Notes: a model not told the origin generated them from the letters alone. Shown: positions 13,419 through 23,880, counted from the stretch's first letter. The stretch: DNA of 64,000 nucleotides from Seriola aureovittata (GCF_021018895.1 NC_079368.1:11828001-11892000), one strand, 5' to 3'. Program-made: numbers and translations.

Positions 13419-13786
13419 ATGCGCTGTACCTGCTGCATTGACTCTGTTCAAACCTCTGGGGATGTTCTCTTTCTCCAGGTTTGTTTCATTCACCAAAGAG
13501 CTCTGGGTTCTGTATGGCAACAAAGGACATGGTCAGAGGGGTTATGAGAAGATATACATGTATGTACTAAACCCAATTCAATAAGAGATCACCCATGATT
13601 CACATAAACAAGTCCAGCATTTCAATCACTGACCATTTCAGCATGACAGCGAGGAGAACCAGTGGTACAGAAAGTGGAACGGGCAATAGTGTACTGCGAG
13701 AAGTGCCATTAGCAAATGAATCCCTTGTGGCGCCATATCATCTTATATGAAATCTGACAATATCTGTCAAACTCCTACTGTGTTGG

Positions 13787-13840
<54 letters not shown>

Positions 13841-14272
13841 ACACACACTGCACACACCCAATCCTCCATTCCCGTCTCCAAAGCACTTTTCCTCCCACTT
13901 ATCGCCTCAAACACAGAGACGGAGAATTCGATGTGAGCAAGCACATTAGGAGGAATAACTAGTAAAAGAAAGTGAAGCCTCTTCAAAGTAGTGGCGTGCT
14001 AATAGCTGTGGGCTGTCACTAGTCCTGTGAGTGGGTATGGGAGATCTGCCTGCATGAAGCCTGACAGGTGTCTTGTGTGTAGACGTCTGTGCACGTGCGC
14101 GTGCGTCGCCTTGAAGCGCAGTGCCATCCGTATTACAGGGAAGAGGCTTGTTCCCTGGTAATTGGCTTGTTCAGAAGCCAGGAAGGAGCTCCCAGCAGTG
14201 AGGAGGAAACACACGTCCTGTCACGCGTTGCTTGTTATTAGCAGGGACAAGGCTGAGAAGAGATGAGAAGAG

Positions 14273-14335
<63 letters not shown>

Positions 14336-15904
14336 TCCATAAGAGTGTCTAGAATGAGGGCGTACCACTTCTCATCTCAAACCACTTCACCCGAGTGTCC
14401 CCTGTCCATATAGGCTGGCAGCTTTGGAAGTTGACAGTACTTGGCTTGTATACCCCCCAGTCTCTCCTTCCCTTGTGGCGTACTTTAGGAGGCCAGCATG
14501 CTGTCAGTGGCCCAGTGATCATTTCTGGGCCTGGGGCAGCATGTGCCTTTGGAGGCCGACTTTCAACAAACTTGTGAGCAGTAATGGAAGTAATAAGGAA
14601 GTGCATGTCCAATGCCACGGCAAGAAGAGGCTACACATTACATTTTCTACTTGCTTTGATTCTACCAAAAAGGCCATAGCAAAAAAAAAAACCTGCTGTC
14701 CTTGTTACCATCCATTGTTTAATCTTAGCAGGGCTGATCTATTTTACAGGCTTTTCTTAGATCCACCTGACACTGACTAATTTTAGAGTGAAAGACAACA
14801 GCAATGCACAGAGCTTGATTAAGCCAGCAGGAGGAAAACCTTCGTTTAATTACAGCTTCCCCTCTTCAAAAAGCCCTCACTGCCGCGCAGCCAGCCGGCA
14901 AGTCAAACGGCCATCTAAACAGTCGGTCAAATCAGCCATCCTCTCAGCTTGGTATGGCTTGGACATGTGCCCTAATGCCAGGCTGTTTCTTGGTGCAAAA
15001 GAAGCACACTCTCCATCTCCGAGACTACAGAAGCCTCAAGTCACAGTAAAACAAGCTAATGCGTTCTAACAGCCGGAAATGAAAGATAAAGGGGTCATGT
15101 GGCTCCTCTCAACCTTTATGACCCGCTTTTCATAAACCCAATACTCGACATCTTGCCAGGATTTTGTCTTATCCATCAGTATTGACAGTTTGAAAAGGCA
15201 GCTACAACAAAACCGTAACCATTTAACACCAATACTTCTCTATTAAAGAAACCACAATCACATTTTTGCTGTTTAAAATCTTTTTTTTCATTTTTTTTCT
15301 CTTTTAGCACTATGAATTACAGACAAGTGTATACCAACAACATACTTGATTACTTTTTTCTTTTTCTTTTTTTACTGAGTCATATCAGCTCCGACAACAT
15401 AGAGAAATATATGTAAATGAAAACATGTAGAGATTGAGGAATGTGTCAGACTCATGAATGCTTCAACATAAGTTAATTGATTAAAAGTGTCAACATCACT
15501 GAAAATATGTATAATATCATGAATTCAACCATGAAAAACGAGGAAACAAGATTTCCTTTTGGTTTCTGTTCCCGATTTATCACAGGCTTTGTCATTTTGA
15601 TTTCATTCTTTCTTTTAGGGTCAAATGATTTTACATGCCCTTTGGCATTTCTTTATCTCACCCGCACAGATTGCATTCCTTGTTTTATTCAGTTCTTCTC
15701 ATGTCCATGTCAAAATAAACAAAACTATGGGCAAAGCAAGGAAGCAGACAGTAGAAAGAGAGCAGTGATTGAGGGAAGAGGGGATCTGGTCTGGTCATTG
15801 CCTGAACCAGTAGCCTTCACATGAACTTGCTCCCTGGTGACTCCTGCCCTTCTCCAGGCCAACTACCTGCTGGTGGAAGAGCAGATGTCTGACATGGGGT
15901 ATGG

Positions 15905-15949
<45 letters not shown>

Positions 15950-15953
15950 TGTG

Positions 15954-15986
<33 letters not shown>

Positions 15987-16154
15987 TACTGCATTCAGAA
16001 AGGGATTTAGTATGCAAGAGGGAAGATCAAGAGAGGCGCAGAAGGGAGGGGGGTTTGAAGGCAGAGAGCTGGTGGTCGTAAGGGAAGACACAAAGGCCTG
16101 ATGGGATATCCTAGTCTGTCGATCTGTTGACTTCCTGTCCAAATCAGACTCAGC

Positions 16155-16209
<55 letters not shown>

Positions 16210-19200
16210 AGGGGTCTAACCTCCCTTTGCACCCCTTCTGTCAGCCAGCACTTACTGATACGATCAGACCTGGGCATGACCCATCACATGCCAACTCCTC
16301 ACACTCCGTCTGACCTCCATTTGCCTCTCTCCAGCTCACACCCATACACACACACACACATACATACACACTCCTCCCCTCTCCAGGTGTTCCTGTTCCT
16401 TTGTTCCTTTTCACTCACATTTCTCACCGTATCTGGACATTTTCACCGGCTTTGCCTTCGCTGTCTGGCCTTAAATCTATGAGTGGAAACTTGACAATGG
16501 AGGCAGTGTAGATCGCTGGTTGAATAGTTCTGTTATTTTAGACGAACAAGCCAACAAAGACAGGAAAGAGTGATACAACTAATTTGACAGGATGGCAGAA
16601 AGTGGCAGATTCTCTTTTACAGCTTCAGTGAAATCTGACCAGCAACATGTATACTGTTACACACCCATTTTTGTTAACGGTTCAACTCTCAAATGGTGCT
16701 GTGGGCACACTGTGCTTTTTTGTTTTGAGGAAGCAAAAAAAAAAAAACATGCAATGACTGCATGTATTACAGTCTCAAAGGTTAGGCATCTGGACATGTA
16801 CATAGACTCTAGGTTTTCCCTTGCATACTGAAATCTATCTTTACTCTAAGTTTTTTTTTCAGCCAAGTAAAAATTAGTTACAAGAGTTTGAACAAGAGAG
16901 AGAGAAGAGCAAAGGACTTGCAATAAACTGCACACACACACTCCATTTGAAATTTCCAGGCTGATCTTTAAACACAAGTAAATTTACTTATGTTTAAAAT
17001 GCAGCCTAGTACAAGAAATTGAAATGAGAAAGAACTTGAAGAGGAAAAAAAATATATGTAAATATGTTCACATTGGTTAAAAATGTATTTAGAGTTAAAA
17101 CTTATTGGCCTTTGTGCAGCCCACTTCTCTGCATCTATGTCCTCGCGTGTTCTGCTTCAGGCTCTTGTGAAAATGTACCAGGGAGACTAACGGTGGTACA
17201 GACAGACAGCTGCGTGTAACTGACCTGCAGCCAGTCTCCTGGCTGGTGCAGCTGTGGGAGGAGGGTCCAGTCCTGAGGCGAACACCACTGGGACTCTCAG
17301 CTAAACTTCCCAGAGCAGGCAGGTAGGAGAGAACCTGAGAAAAGTCACACAGACACAAAGTTAGACAGCACCTTTACACTTCAAGTGAATATTTGTGTCT
17401 TTAGGGGGCTTAGGAGGCACAAAGACAGCAACGGTGAGTGAGAAAGCCAGATGTTCTACTGCAACATAATATAATGTTTCGACCACATCAGTAATCTTTG
17501 TCTCTGTAGCAGCGAACTGTAATATAATCTATACAGTTTTCACACTGCCAAGTTAACTAATGCAGAACATCTGTGTTTTATGCCTCTTGACCACAATGCA
17601 AAAGCACAGTGGAAAAGGAAAAGGAAATAATTAGAACTAGTGCATTTATCAGAAACATTTTAAATTAGTAATGTAGCTAGTTTATTCAATTATTTTATTA
17701 ATTGTTGCATTAATTGTTTTTATACAAACATTTGTGTGTGTAGTGTGTATCAGAATTTTATAACCTTGCACTCTCTTATTTCACCAGAATCACATTGGAA
17801 GAAATTAAAATTTTCCTGTATGTGAACTGAAAATGGAGACTTAAGAAGTGCATGTCTCAAATTATGACAAATTAAGTCTATCAATGCCAAAACACCCATG
17901 CAATACAGGGCTGATGAAAGCAGTTAGAAAGTAATGGGAAATCAAATGAAGAACAATACACACACACACACACATACACACGCGCACACACACACACACA
18001 CACACCATTTTCTTGAGAGAGAGGGGTTCATCTCCCACAGTGAATCCATTTCTGCAACAGAGATTCCTGAATATGGCATCAGCCATCACCAACTTCAGTC
18101 TGGTAGAGGAGACCCTGATCACTAGCTCTGCCAGAACATCTGGAGGCACATCTGCAGGACAGAACAGAGGGTGAATATATAAAACATACTATACTGTCCA
18201 TAATTACTTTGTCTGAAAAAAGCAAGTGGACTTGGGAGACTTTAGTAACAAGAAACACTTCATTTAAGTGTTGCATAATTAAATATTCAGAAATTACGAT
18301 GTTAATTTTTCAGCTGAATACTGTGATTGAATGACTTAATGTATTTCATTGCGCATTCTATTTTCACATTTTTTTCTAAAAGCAGTAGCAGCTGAAAAGT
18401 ACCAATTTTTCTTCTACTGTATAAGTCTTCTTGTGATTAACACACACACAGCACACAATATGAAATTTAAAAAGGGAAGGCTATGAACCCAAGGCCAACA
18501 TCTACACACGTGACATTACCACAGCAGAGCTTTCAGGGGAAGTGAAAACAGACATTCTTCTAGATATTCTTTCTATTCTGCAGTTTTTATTCCATACCCT
18601 GGCTGATGACAGCAAAGTGCTCTGCTAGGTCTTTCAGGCCCTTTTCCACCAGGTTCTGGTTGAGTTTGAAGTGCTGCTGACACCAGAACTCCACCAGCAC
18701 AGACAGGAAGTCCAGCAGGGTGTCCACCAAATGAAGCTTCTGTTTCTCATCCCTCTCACTGTAGTCCTTCAGTGAAGATAAACAATACCATCTTCAGGTT
18801 CATCATCACACTCATTAACAAGCTCTAGGGATTACTGAAGATGAAGCTATAGTTTGTTAATCATGTCAGATTTTAACAAAACAAACGACCCAACTGGCAA
18901 ATACAGATCAAAATAAACCTACTTTTGTTAGTTGTCTAGCGTCTAAATACTAGTGTGCACACCCTCCTATGAGAATGTCAATACACAAGTTTACCTCAAC
19001 GGCGGCCTGCACCACGAGCTGGGTTAGTTGTTTCACAGCTCGAGACAGCAGGGTGGAGCGCTCCCACACAGTCCAGAAGGTTCCATACAGCAAAGATCCT
19101 GACGCTGATGCCTGAGAGACTCCTGTACCCTGAGGCAGCGCAAAATCCCTGATCCCCAGAAAGGAAGGGGTGAATGAAGGAAGGACAGACCATCTAACGT

Positions 19201-22200
19201 AACTGATAAAATGATTTACTTTAAGAACAGAAACAGTGGCATGAACCCTGAATTAAATTTAGAGTCAACATTACATGCAGCTGTATTGTGGTGTCAGAAA
19301 ATTATTATTGACTATTATTTGACTGCTTGATAATTTGTAAGTAATATGCATTCATATCTGTGGGAAAATCCCTCCAGAACCAAGCTCATGCAAGAAAGTT
19401 TAAAACCATTAAATAAAAAACAAATGTGTATGTGTAAATTGGTACCCGGTGGTGACAGAGTGGAGCTCCCCCTGGAACAGCCTGAGAAAAAATGCCACGA
19501 TGTCACTATGGAAATGTATCAGTGTTGGCATTGCAGGTCCAGGGAGTGGGTGACAAGTGACCTCACTGGACAGGCAGTATCTGAAGGAATACACATATAG
19601 AGAAACAGTAAATATATGAGAAAATTACTTTTAATGGAGGAGAGGGTTTAAGTATCTCCTTTACCTAACCTCTTAACAATTAAAACTGTAAAATCATTTG
19701 CGAGAATAATTCAACAAGAAATCTCATGTCATGGCATCAGGATTACCTGATGGCTGTCTCTAGAAAAGGCCAAGGGCCCATCTTACACCGAGGACACTGC
19801 AGCAATTGGGTGAAATATTTTTTCACTGTGCTGGGAGCCAGCCAAGGAGGGTTGGTGATGAGCAGGTTACACATGACCAGCTGGAAATTTCTTAGGAAGA
19901 CAGACGTGGCGTTACCCTGTGACATAATGAACACACAACAACTGAAGTTTGAGTGGTTTTGATATTTGTATGTACAGACAGAATGTCAAATAACAGCAGA
20001 CCTGCAATGATTATGGCAGAACATGAACTGGGAACTTTAAATAGAAAACTTCTCAAATGTGGATGGATTTGCTGCTGTCCTTTGTTTAATATCGTTTTTA
20101 ACTGAACCTCATTGGGTTCTGTTGCTCGCACAAACCGAGGCATTTGATGATGTCGCCAAGGACTCATGGGGAAAATGTGATGTGAAATTTTTCCAACATA
20201 TTCTGATATTTTACAGACATTACATAATTCATTAAAAAAGTGTTTATCGATAATAAAAAATAATTGTAAAATTCTGGCCTAAAGTGAAGTTTAGTCCATT
20301 GAGACTGATCCCCAAAAAATACACCAAAAAAGACGGCTATAGCAAGTTATACTCTGAAACAGCCCCTGGGGCTCATGCAGCAGCAGGTGGGGATTGCTGC
20401 AGTCCGGTAATTCTGGTCCTACCTGCTGCGCGTATTCTAAGAGGGAGATCAGGTATGGCACTGGTGGCAGCAGACCTGGGAACACAGCACTTCTGATTGA
20501 GTCCAAAGCTTCAGTGAAGAGACCGCACTCTATCATACTACCGACATTGCTGAAGTCTGTTTCTGTTGCCTGGAGGAATAAAAGAACAATGATGAGATGT
20601 AAGAGGTATACGGAAAGGAGGAGAAGACATGGCACTCAAAGAGACGGGCGGCAGAAAGAGGAGATAAAAAGCGAGGGCAGAAGGGTAATGGAAATAGGAA
20701 GTGAATGGGCATAAAAACTTCCTGGGGGTCATTTCTGACTGTCACTTATTGGCAAATAGCATCTGAACTCAGAAAGTACAGAATGGAAATACATGAGCAC
20801 TTATAATAGCAATCTGATGGAGATCCACTTGGGTAAAGTATGGACAAGATGGTGGAAAGTATTGTTAATAGGACTGCCAATCAAAACTCTCAGATCAGCT
20901 GACAGTAGTGGTTAAATAGATGACCTGAGTATGATGCGCCCTTGCTCTAGGTGTCGCTTTCCATTGAAATGTATGACATAAAGGAAATTGAATGACCTGA
21001 TCTTCTTGATGAAACGCATAGTTATTTTAGAAATGTATGGTAGTGATCGGGGGGGTGGGGGGTAAAAGGGTATGTATGCATGTCTACCTGTGACTGCGGA
21101 CGGTAAGGATCTTGGTAACCCAGAAATTCAAGGAAGCACAATCTCTGCCGGCCCTATAGAAAAAGACCTCATTAATAAGTGCTGACCCCATGCAAAGCGA
21201 ACAGAATGTAGAATGAGTTTATTAAATGTCTATTTGAAACTACGCTTCAGTGCATCTCTGCAACATGCTTCCACACACAAACAAACACACATATGCACCT
21301 CCTGTTTGATGACATAGTCCCTGAGCCCTGTCTCCAGATTAGCAAGGTCAGCATCAACAAAGCTGGCCTTTTTTGTCTCTGCTGGATTTTCATCCGTTAC
21401 GAGGAAATTCATATCCACACAATTGCTCTGCCAAAGAAAACAGAGGCACAGTTTTAATATGAACTGTTAAAATAACTGGTTTGAAAAAATCAATCATAAG
21501 GAAAAATAAATGCCTGCAAGACATGAATACTGACTGCAAATACAACTGAGGACAACATACAATACAATATTAAAAATTAAAGAGTAAAATTATGAGAATA
21601 ACATGATGAAGTCTCATAATCAATTAAGACAAAATCTTTTACATAAATTAGTCTGACTTACCCCAAAAAGATGCTGGACAATGTGGCTCACAGAGTAACA
21701 AGGAGCACTGTAGGATTTTGAGTTTTCTGTAAAGGGTTTTGCCATGACATGAGTGATGGAGGCTTGAGGGGGAGGGGTGGTGTTGTAAACTTTGGCCCTA
21801 CCTGCTTTTAGCAGCCTGTGAAAGATAAAAGAATGATATATTTATTGTCATACTTTTCATACTTACAGTTACAGCTTTTATTCATACATGGATGCATTAT
21901 TAAGGTATTTTTTGCGTGACTCCTCACCTTATGAACATGGCTCTGCGGGTGGGCTCTTGGACCATGAGGAGAACCTTCCACCCTTGGAATGCCCCGGTCA
22001 GTTTACCACTGACAACTTTCTCCCTCCACTTCCTGGCAGGGCAGAAGGCAGACGTGGCACCTGAGGAAATGGCCACCTCATAGGGTTCCTCTGAGAGCCA
22101 CGAACCGTTCTTAACACTGTCCAACACATAGTCTGGAGTCACAACCCACTTTCCTGGTTCAGTCAAATGAAAGGGAGAACAGTGGTGCTGTGTCAGTCTT

Positions 22201-23249
22201 GGCACTTCAAAAGAGGAGAGCTACAGTGACGTGTTGGATGTAGCTCAGTTAGATGAGCAGTCTTGATAGAATCAGGGCGATCATGTATGATTTATTTTTA
22301 AACATTCATCATTATCATCATTATAATAATTATCCTGACTGACCTGCAGCACAGGCTGCCAAAAACTTTTCGCTGGACAAAACCTGGGGGATTATGAGAT
22401 GAGTGCTGGCATGCTGATAGACCTGGAAGATAATCACCACATCAGTTTATGGACATACAATGACATAGAGCAGACAACCAGAACTGGGGTTTCAAACTAA
22501 TGATCAGTGCAATTAATTCAATCAAAACTCTTTACATTTAATGAGCTTTTTAATCAAAATTTTCCTGGAATCATTAAATTGGATTAACAGGATTTTAAAA
22601 TTACACTTTGTGATCATTATGATACAAGTTGATAAATAATTATACAGATTTACCACCCAACCCTACCTGTAGGAATTATTAAGAAAATGTAAGGATTTAA
22701 GCATAACGAAGGGCAATTTACATCATCTATCCAAAACTTCAATAACTATATGCAGAACCATGTCAGAAACAGAGGCAACCAGTAATTCATTGGTATGTAT
22801 TTAAATCACACAAAAACATCATCAATAATGATAATAATGATGATTCACTGGATTACTTGATCAACGGAACATTGGCTGGATTTCAGTGTTCATCATTCAT
22901 TGAGTAAATGTACTGACATTTGCTGATTCTACAAAAGATTTGCTTGGTTTTCTTTCTTTGGGTTTTCAGGTTGCTGCTGAGACTAGTAACCAATACTAAG
23001 ACATCACTGTGGCATCTCTGATTAAGGTGTGGAAGGCATCTCATAGACTGAATTATTATTAGATACATCAGAACAAAGCTTAGTTTAGGTTGAAACTGTC
23101 ATTTTACCCTGCAATGTTTTGGTAGGATCTCTACTCACTGAGCCACCTATGTATTTCCCACCCAGCTGCTGGATTCCCTGGACCAAAACTCTCTTCTTAT
23201 CATGGATCTTGATCCCAGAGATCTGGAATACAGGTGTGCAGCTCTCCAT
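586..23249 (-). CDS. SLF1: SLF1 (SMC5-SMC6 localization factor 1), spliced, 3' end not in window
   Basis: SLF1 (ANKRD32) bridges RAD18 to SLF2 and the SMC5/6 complex at DNA lesions in the nucleus (known of the family). Exons in transcript order: 23249-23139, 22422-22344, 22153-21928, 21815-21662, 21427-21299, 21153-21088, 20569-20423, 19916-19747, 19580-19446, 19148-18995, 18766-18598, 18151-18006, 17334-17225, a doubtful 12231-12140, 8485-8393 and 772-586. Phases are consistent through the first thirteen and from 8485 on. Residues 1-190 are the BRCT region, about 256-600 the helical middle, and the last two exons carry ankyrin repeats ([27 protein letters not shown]). The linker after the BRCT region is much shorter than I recall in the human protein (about 1058 aa). 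Introns from 17335 to 23138 are 100-700 bp and hold nothing recognised except the CA tract at 17958. Identification rests on memory of the human protein and on the KIAA0825 neighbour; I consider it secure. Confidence 0.9.
867..893. repeat. (AT)n microsatellite, insertion target of the LTR element
   Basis: An uninterrupted AT run ends exactly where the left LTR begins, and AT dinucleotides resume at 7155 after the right LTR. The element therefore landed inside one AT microsatellite. The four bases on each side are TATA, compatible with a 4-bp (or 6-bp) target duplication; a 5-bp duplication would not match at these LTR ends. Confidence 0.85.
894..2490 (-). repeat. 3' LTR of the element
   Basis: Direct copy of 5558-7154 at an offset of exactly 4664. 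It starts TGTTGGG and ends CCCAACA. It contains the interrupted (GT)n at 1385-1442 and minus-strand AATAAA motifs near 1022, 1162 and 1331, any of which could serve for polyadenylation. A second copy of the primer-binding-site region is at 939-958. Confidence 0.95.
2491..2502 (-). other. Polypurine tract
   Basis: The minus strand reads AAAGGGGGGAC directly before the TGTTGGG start of the 3' LTR, the expected primer position for plus-strand DNA synthesis. Confidence 0.75.
2861..2883. repeat. (TGC)n trinucleotide repeat
   Basis: About seven TGC units, downstream of gag in the element's 3' untranslated part. Confidence 0.8.
2939..4696 (-). CDS. gag: Gag-like protein of the LTR element, 585 aa
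   Basis: Intact minus-strand ORF; the start has a strong context (ACAATGG). Regions in order: about 1-65 N-terminal; about 70-130 a likely coiled coil ([13 protein letters not shown] and following heptads); about 135-275 a Ser/Pro-rich linker; about 278-455 a helical capsid-like region with retroelement Gag features ([48 protein letters not shown]); about 485-585 a basic and then Ser/Asp-rich tail ending RSRVRR. No CCHC zinc knuckle is present, so RNA binding probably rests on the Arg/His-rich tail. No frame runs on into pol. A strong splice-donor match (GTAAGT) lies just after the stop at 2936-2931. The family is inferred from architecture and context, not from a search. Confidence 0.8.
   Translation of the reverse strand: MENSCVEQFISSLAQSLKPGYLEFISKLNSSECSKEIDLLLSDKGDAQTASKGPLLRCVLLNFHRQTSISLQSQAALEEEVKSLRAQNAFLLQEVKEANKKAMRYLGDLHAAEVDLCSHKEELLRVKSECFAPPRSVSACDSGFSASHSSLNDRLTPPPLRGWGKFPTDPKSWEMKSAPQPPLRDRGYTHLTSHLPEIDTEETGSLSGRGYSCSHQPLMHNTFTCAHPSNRRTKTFPDCSASSLHLHESDDRCSAPSSSPASLVSPSSVGTSQCPRLEVLEFIAKDIEHFDPDNSDQNIENYFRELEHNLIDLPHATQREKTKLVWKTSSKAVHKFMQSLPPSVRDDYKELCQALTEEFSPAADEIESLVAASQIKHSRHEHPNDFYKRLRHAYFQGRNTPGLEQNSTFKSLFLRNLHPCVRTHVTLMTHQGKPTMQEIKKMTKMAWETMVNSKARGKTTEPSNSNTLASHRHVTSKDHPQNRSKGGDERPHMGAERNRHAHQVRRDRHSHNRSRRRPYAEILAQTQDQSTHGSDNDHVISDHVNSDSDNASECSSFSYSKCYSFVPQVKENLKHRRSRVRRTEY
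4964..5165 (-). repeat. Imperfect repeats in the element's leader
   Basis: The core GGCAGTAACAG recurs at about 4970, 5024 and 5120 (plus-strand reading). The last two copies continue in parallel for about 60 bases (CACAGGGCTG, then GCAC...GTG). They lie between the primer-binding site and gag, where packaging signals usually sit. Confidence 0.6.
5537..5554 (-). other. Primer-binding site candidate
   Basis: Three bases past the LTR end, the minus strand reads TGGTGCCCCGTGTGAGGC, starting with the TGG that pairs with a tRNA CCA end. I could not name the tRNA. Confidence 0.65.
5558..7154 (-). repeat. 5' LTR of the element
   Basis: Direct copy of 894-2490 with the same termini and the same interrupted (GT)n (6049-6106). 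It should hold the element's promoter, read leftward. No TATA box could be assigned with confidence. Confidence 0.95.
5603..5622 (-). repeat. Diverged primer-binding-site copy inside the LTR
   Basis: The minus strand reads TGGTGCCGCCCGTGTGAGGC, the true site plus two bases, and is likewise preceded by AACATAA. It is also present in the other LTR at 939-958. The segment 5558-5625 looks like an old LTR end plus leader start captured into the LTR. Confidence 0.75.
7155..8392. other. SLF1 intron, right flank of the LTR element
   Basis: AT-rich unique-looking sequence with no coding exon recognised; the remainder of the (AT)n target is at its left end. Confidence 0.6.
8393..8485 (-). CDS. SLF1: SLF1 exon, first ankyrin repeat
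   Basis: Acceptor GAAG at 8486 and donor AAAG|GTAAGAC. The frame reads [20 protein letters not shown] then LPGTDVNVK, matching the human GETALHRAC...LPGIDINVK segment. Enters in phase 1 and leaves in phase 1, joining 586-772 as NVKD-HAGW. Confidence 0.88.
12140..12231 (-). CDS. Candidate SLF1 linking exon
   Basis: The minus strand has a T-rich acceptor (TTTTTTTTCTAG) and a donor AAAG|GTAACT. The 92 bases are open in the one frame that accepts phase 2 from exon 17225-17334 and delivers phase 1 to exon 8393-8485, ending [11 protein letters not shown] as in human KGETALHRAC. Against it: the residues before that ([13 protein letters not shown]) show no similarity I can recognise, and third positions are AT-rich unlike the neighbouring exons. 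Confidence 0.3.
13338..13414. repeat. (GT)n microsatellite
   Basis: 77 bases of pure TG repeats; open frames across it (Cys-Val or Thr-His runs) are artefacts. Confidence 0.95.
13789..13857. repeat. (CA)n microsatellite
   Basis: CA run with one GA interruption near 13835. Confidence 0.95.
14274..14335. repeat. (GT)n-(GA)n compound microsatellite
   Basis: GT run passing directly into GA repeats. Confidence 0.95.
15907..15987. repeat. (GT)n microsatellite, interrupted
   Basis: GT repeats with GG and TT interruptions; a further pure tract lies at 16158-16206. Confidence 0.95.
16158..16206. repeat. (GT)n microsatellite
   Basis: 49 bases of pure repeats. Confidence 0.95.
17225..17334 (-). CDS. 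SLF1: SLF1 exon (YLPALG)
   Basis: Acceptor CTCAG at 17335; begins [14 protein letters not shown], as human YSYLPALG. The donor is placed at CAG|GTCAGT after 17225 (phase 2). The frame stays open past this donor to a TAA at about 17095, so retention would give a truncated protein without ankyrin repeats. Confidence 0.75.
17958..18005. repeat. (CA)n microsatellite touching an SLF1 splice donor
   Basis: Interrupted CA repeat (GT on the SLF1 strand) that starts at the first intron base after exon 18006-18151, so the donor GT is itself the first repeat unit. Confidence 0.9.
18006..18151 (-). CDS. SLF1: SLF1 exon (EPLSLKKM)
   Basis: Acceptor CTGCAG at 18152. Residues include [13 protein letters not shown] and DEPLSLKKM, matching human FVAEAVFKKLC and SEPLSLQKM. 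Ends phase 0 on ATG|GTGTGT. Confidence 0.88.
18598..18766 (-). CDS. SLF1: SLF1 exon, helical middle
   Basis: Acceptor CTGAAG at 18767, donor CAGG|GTATGG. Reads [18 protein letters not shown] and continues Leu-rich. Phase 0 in, phase 1 out, fitting both neighbours. Confidence 0.75.
18995..19148 (-). CDS. SLF1: SLF1 exon, helical middle
   Basis: Acceptor ATCAG at 19149 and donor GAG|GTAAAC. Reads [20 protein letters not shown], placed where human has LLEIFWSGSETSGLL. Phase 2 in, phase 0 out. Confidence 0.8.
19446..19580 (-). CDS. SLF1: SLF1 exon, helical middle
   Basis: Acceptor CTTCAG at 19581; completes [11 protein letters not shown] (human RSCLFNESFCH) and reads [16 protein letters not shown]. 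Donor GG|GTACCA. Confidence 0.82.
19747..19916 (-). CDS. SLF1: SLF1 exon (LQCPRC)
   Basis: Acceptor TCACAG at 19917. Contains [20 protein letters not shown], close to human YYLELFQCPTCMKGAWSLVE. Donor CAG|GTAATC, phase 2 out. Confidence 0.9.
20423..20569 (-). CDS. SLF1: SLF1 exon, helical middle
   Basis: Acceptor CTCCAG at 20570, donor CAG|GTAGGA. Reads [15 protein letters not shown] (human LIEGHFFKEAIEELS) and [11 protein letters not shown]. 49 codons, phase 0 at both ends. Confidence 0.88.
21088..21153 (-). CDS. SLF1: SLF1 small exon, linker
   Basis: Acceptor CTATAG at 21154, donor CAG|GTAGAC; 22 codons ([15 protein letters not shown]). No human counterpart recognised; phase and splice sites support it. 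Confidence 0.7.
21299..21427 (-). CDS. SLF1: SLF1 exon, acidic linker
   Basis: Acceptor GGCAG at 21428. 43 codons ([18 protein letters not shown] and on). The donor GAG|GTGCAT is weak. Stands for the much longer disordered linker of the human protein. Confidence 0.7.
21662..21815 (-). CDS. SLF1: SLF1 exon, BRCT region
   Basis: Acceptor CACAG at 21816, donor GGG|GTAAGT. Reads [22 protein letters not shown] and [13 protein letters not shown], matching human VLEAGKANV, GITHVIA and PIQYLGDFLL. Second BRCT fold. Confidence 0.9.
21928..22153 (-). CDS. SLF1: SLF1 exon, BRCT region
   Basis: Acceptor ACCAG at 22154. Starts [20 protein letters not shown], the BRCT Trp motif, and later has [11 protein letters not shown] (human AFHRWKVVLLV). 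Donor AAG|GTGAGG. Confidence 0.92.
22344..22422 (-). CDS. SLF1: SLF1 exon, BRCT region
   Basis: Acceptor TTCCAG at 22423. Reads [20 protein letters not shown], matching human [20 protein letters not shown]. Donor GCAG|GTCAGT. Confidence 0.92.
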
Positions 23250-23250
23250 C
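23139..23250 (-). CDS. SLF1: SLF1 first coding exon
   Basis: Acceptor CTACAG at 23251; the ATG begins one base into the exon (23249). 37 codons ([20 protein letters not shown]), matching human TPKHIIQMTGFKMEEKE. Donor GTGAGT. Confidence 0.9.
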
Positions 23251-23630
23251 CTGTAGAAGAGACAAACAGTCTACAGGATGTTAATTAAATGTTAAGATAA
23301 CTCTGATAAAAAAAATAAACAATGCTGCAATTCTGGTTTGACTACATTGCTTGGACAGAAAAATAGGAAGGAGACATTTGGGTTGTTTGAAGTACTTTAT
23401 GTTAAGTGTGGGGATTTCATTTGACTAAACTAGTTTAGTTTGAGACTAGCTACCTGCACGAAAACAAAACAATCGTGGGGCTACTAAAGCTTTCTGCTAC
23501 ATGAATAGTTCTAAAAAGCCAAATCTTCACCTTTACAATCCGTGAGCTCAGTAAATGACCTAACATCCGCATCTTATGCAATCATCACTAATACCCACTT
23601 GTATTAAAACACAGCTGACTGATCAGGTAC

Positions 23631-23880
23631 CTCTGTTATGGTGGTATGCCACCGTTGATGATTCTGTGTCCTCCCTGTTACGTACAGGCGCGCCAAAACT
23701 CTGACACTGACACCGACATCTAGTAACGTGAGCAGTGTTTGGTGCCAGTGTTTGGCTGCTTCTTCCAATAAAGATGTTCAACTTCGCGGACAAACAAACA
23801 TGACGACTTTGCTCATAAGTTTTATTAATCGGTGAATATGGCTTAGATCCTCCAGTTTCTTCACCGCCCAACTGCCATGT
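23631..23880 (-). promoter_or_regulatory. Probable SLF1 5' untranslated exon
   Basis: A donor CAGAG|GTACCT at 23631 precedes the acceptor at 23251. The right limit is a guess. A minus-strand open frame here ends at a stop before the donor and is unlikely to be a protein. Confidence 0.4.

Larger units (their letters stand above)
8486..17224. other. Long SLF1 intron(s) with microsatellites
   Basis: About 8.7 kb without a confident exon; one candidate exon is at 12140-12231. It holds five long CA/GT tracts (13338, 13789, 14274, 15907, 16158) and purine-rich stretches. Complex non-repetitive blocks at about 10530-10760 and 14820-15070 may be conserved non-coding sequence. Confidence 0.5.

Noticed and set aside
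13279..16482. Open frames of Cys-Val or Thr-His repeats
   Set aside because: Translations of CA/GT microsatellites, open on both strands.
17095..17224. Extension of the YLPALG exon to the TAA
   Set aside because: [11 protein letters not shown] faintly resembles human FHKTNLKG, but no GT donor follows it; kept only as a possible read-through isoform.
23623..23871. 82-codon minus-strand ORF as an SLF1 N-terminus
   Set aside because: It hits a stop before the donor, and the SLF1 start at 23249 matches the human N-terminus.
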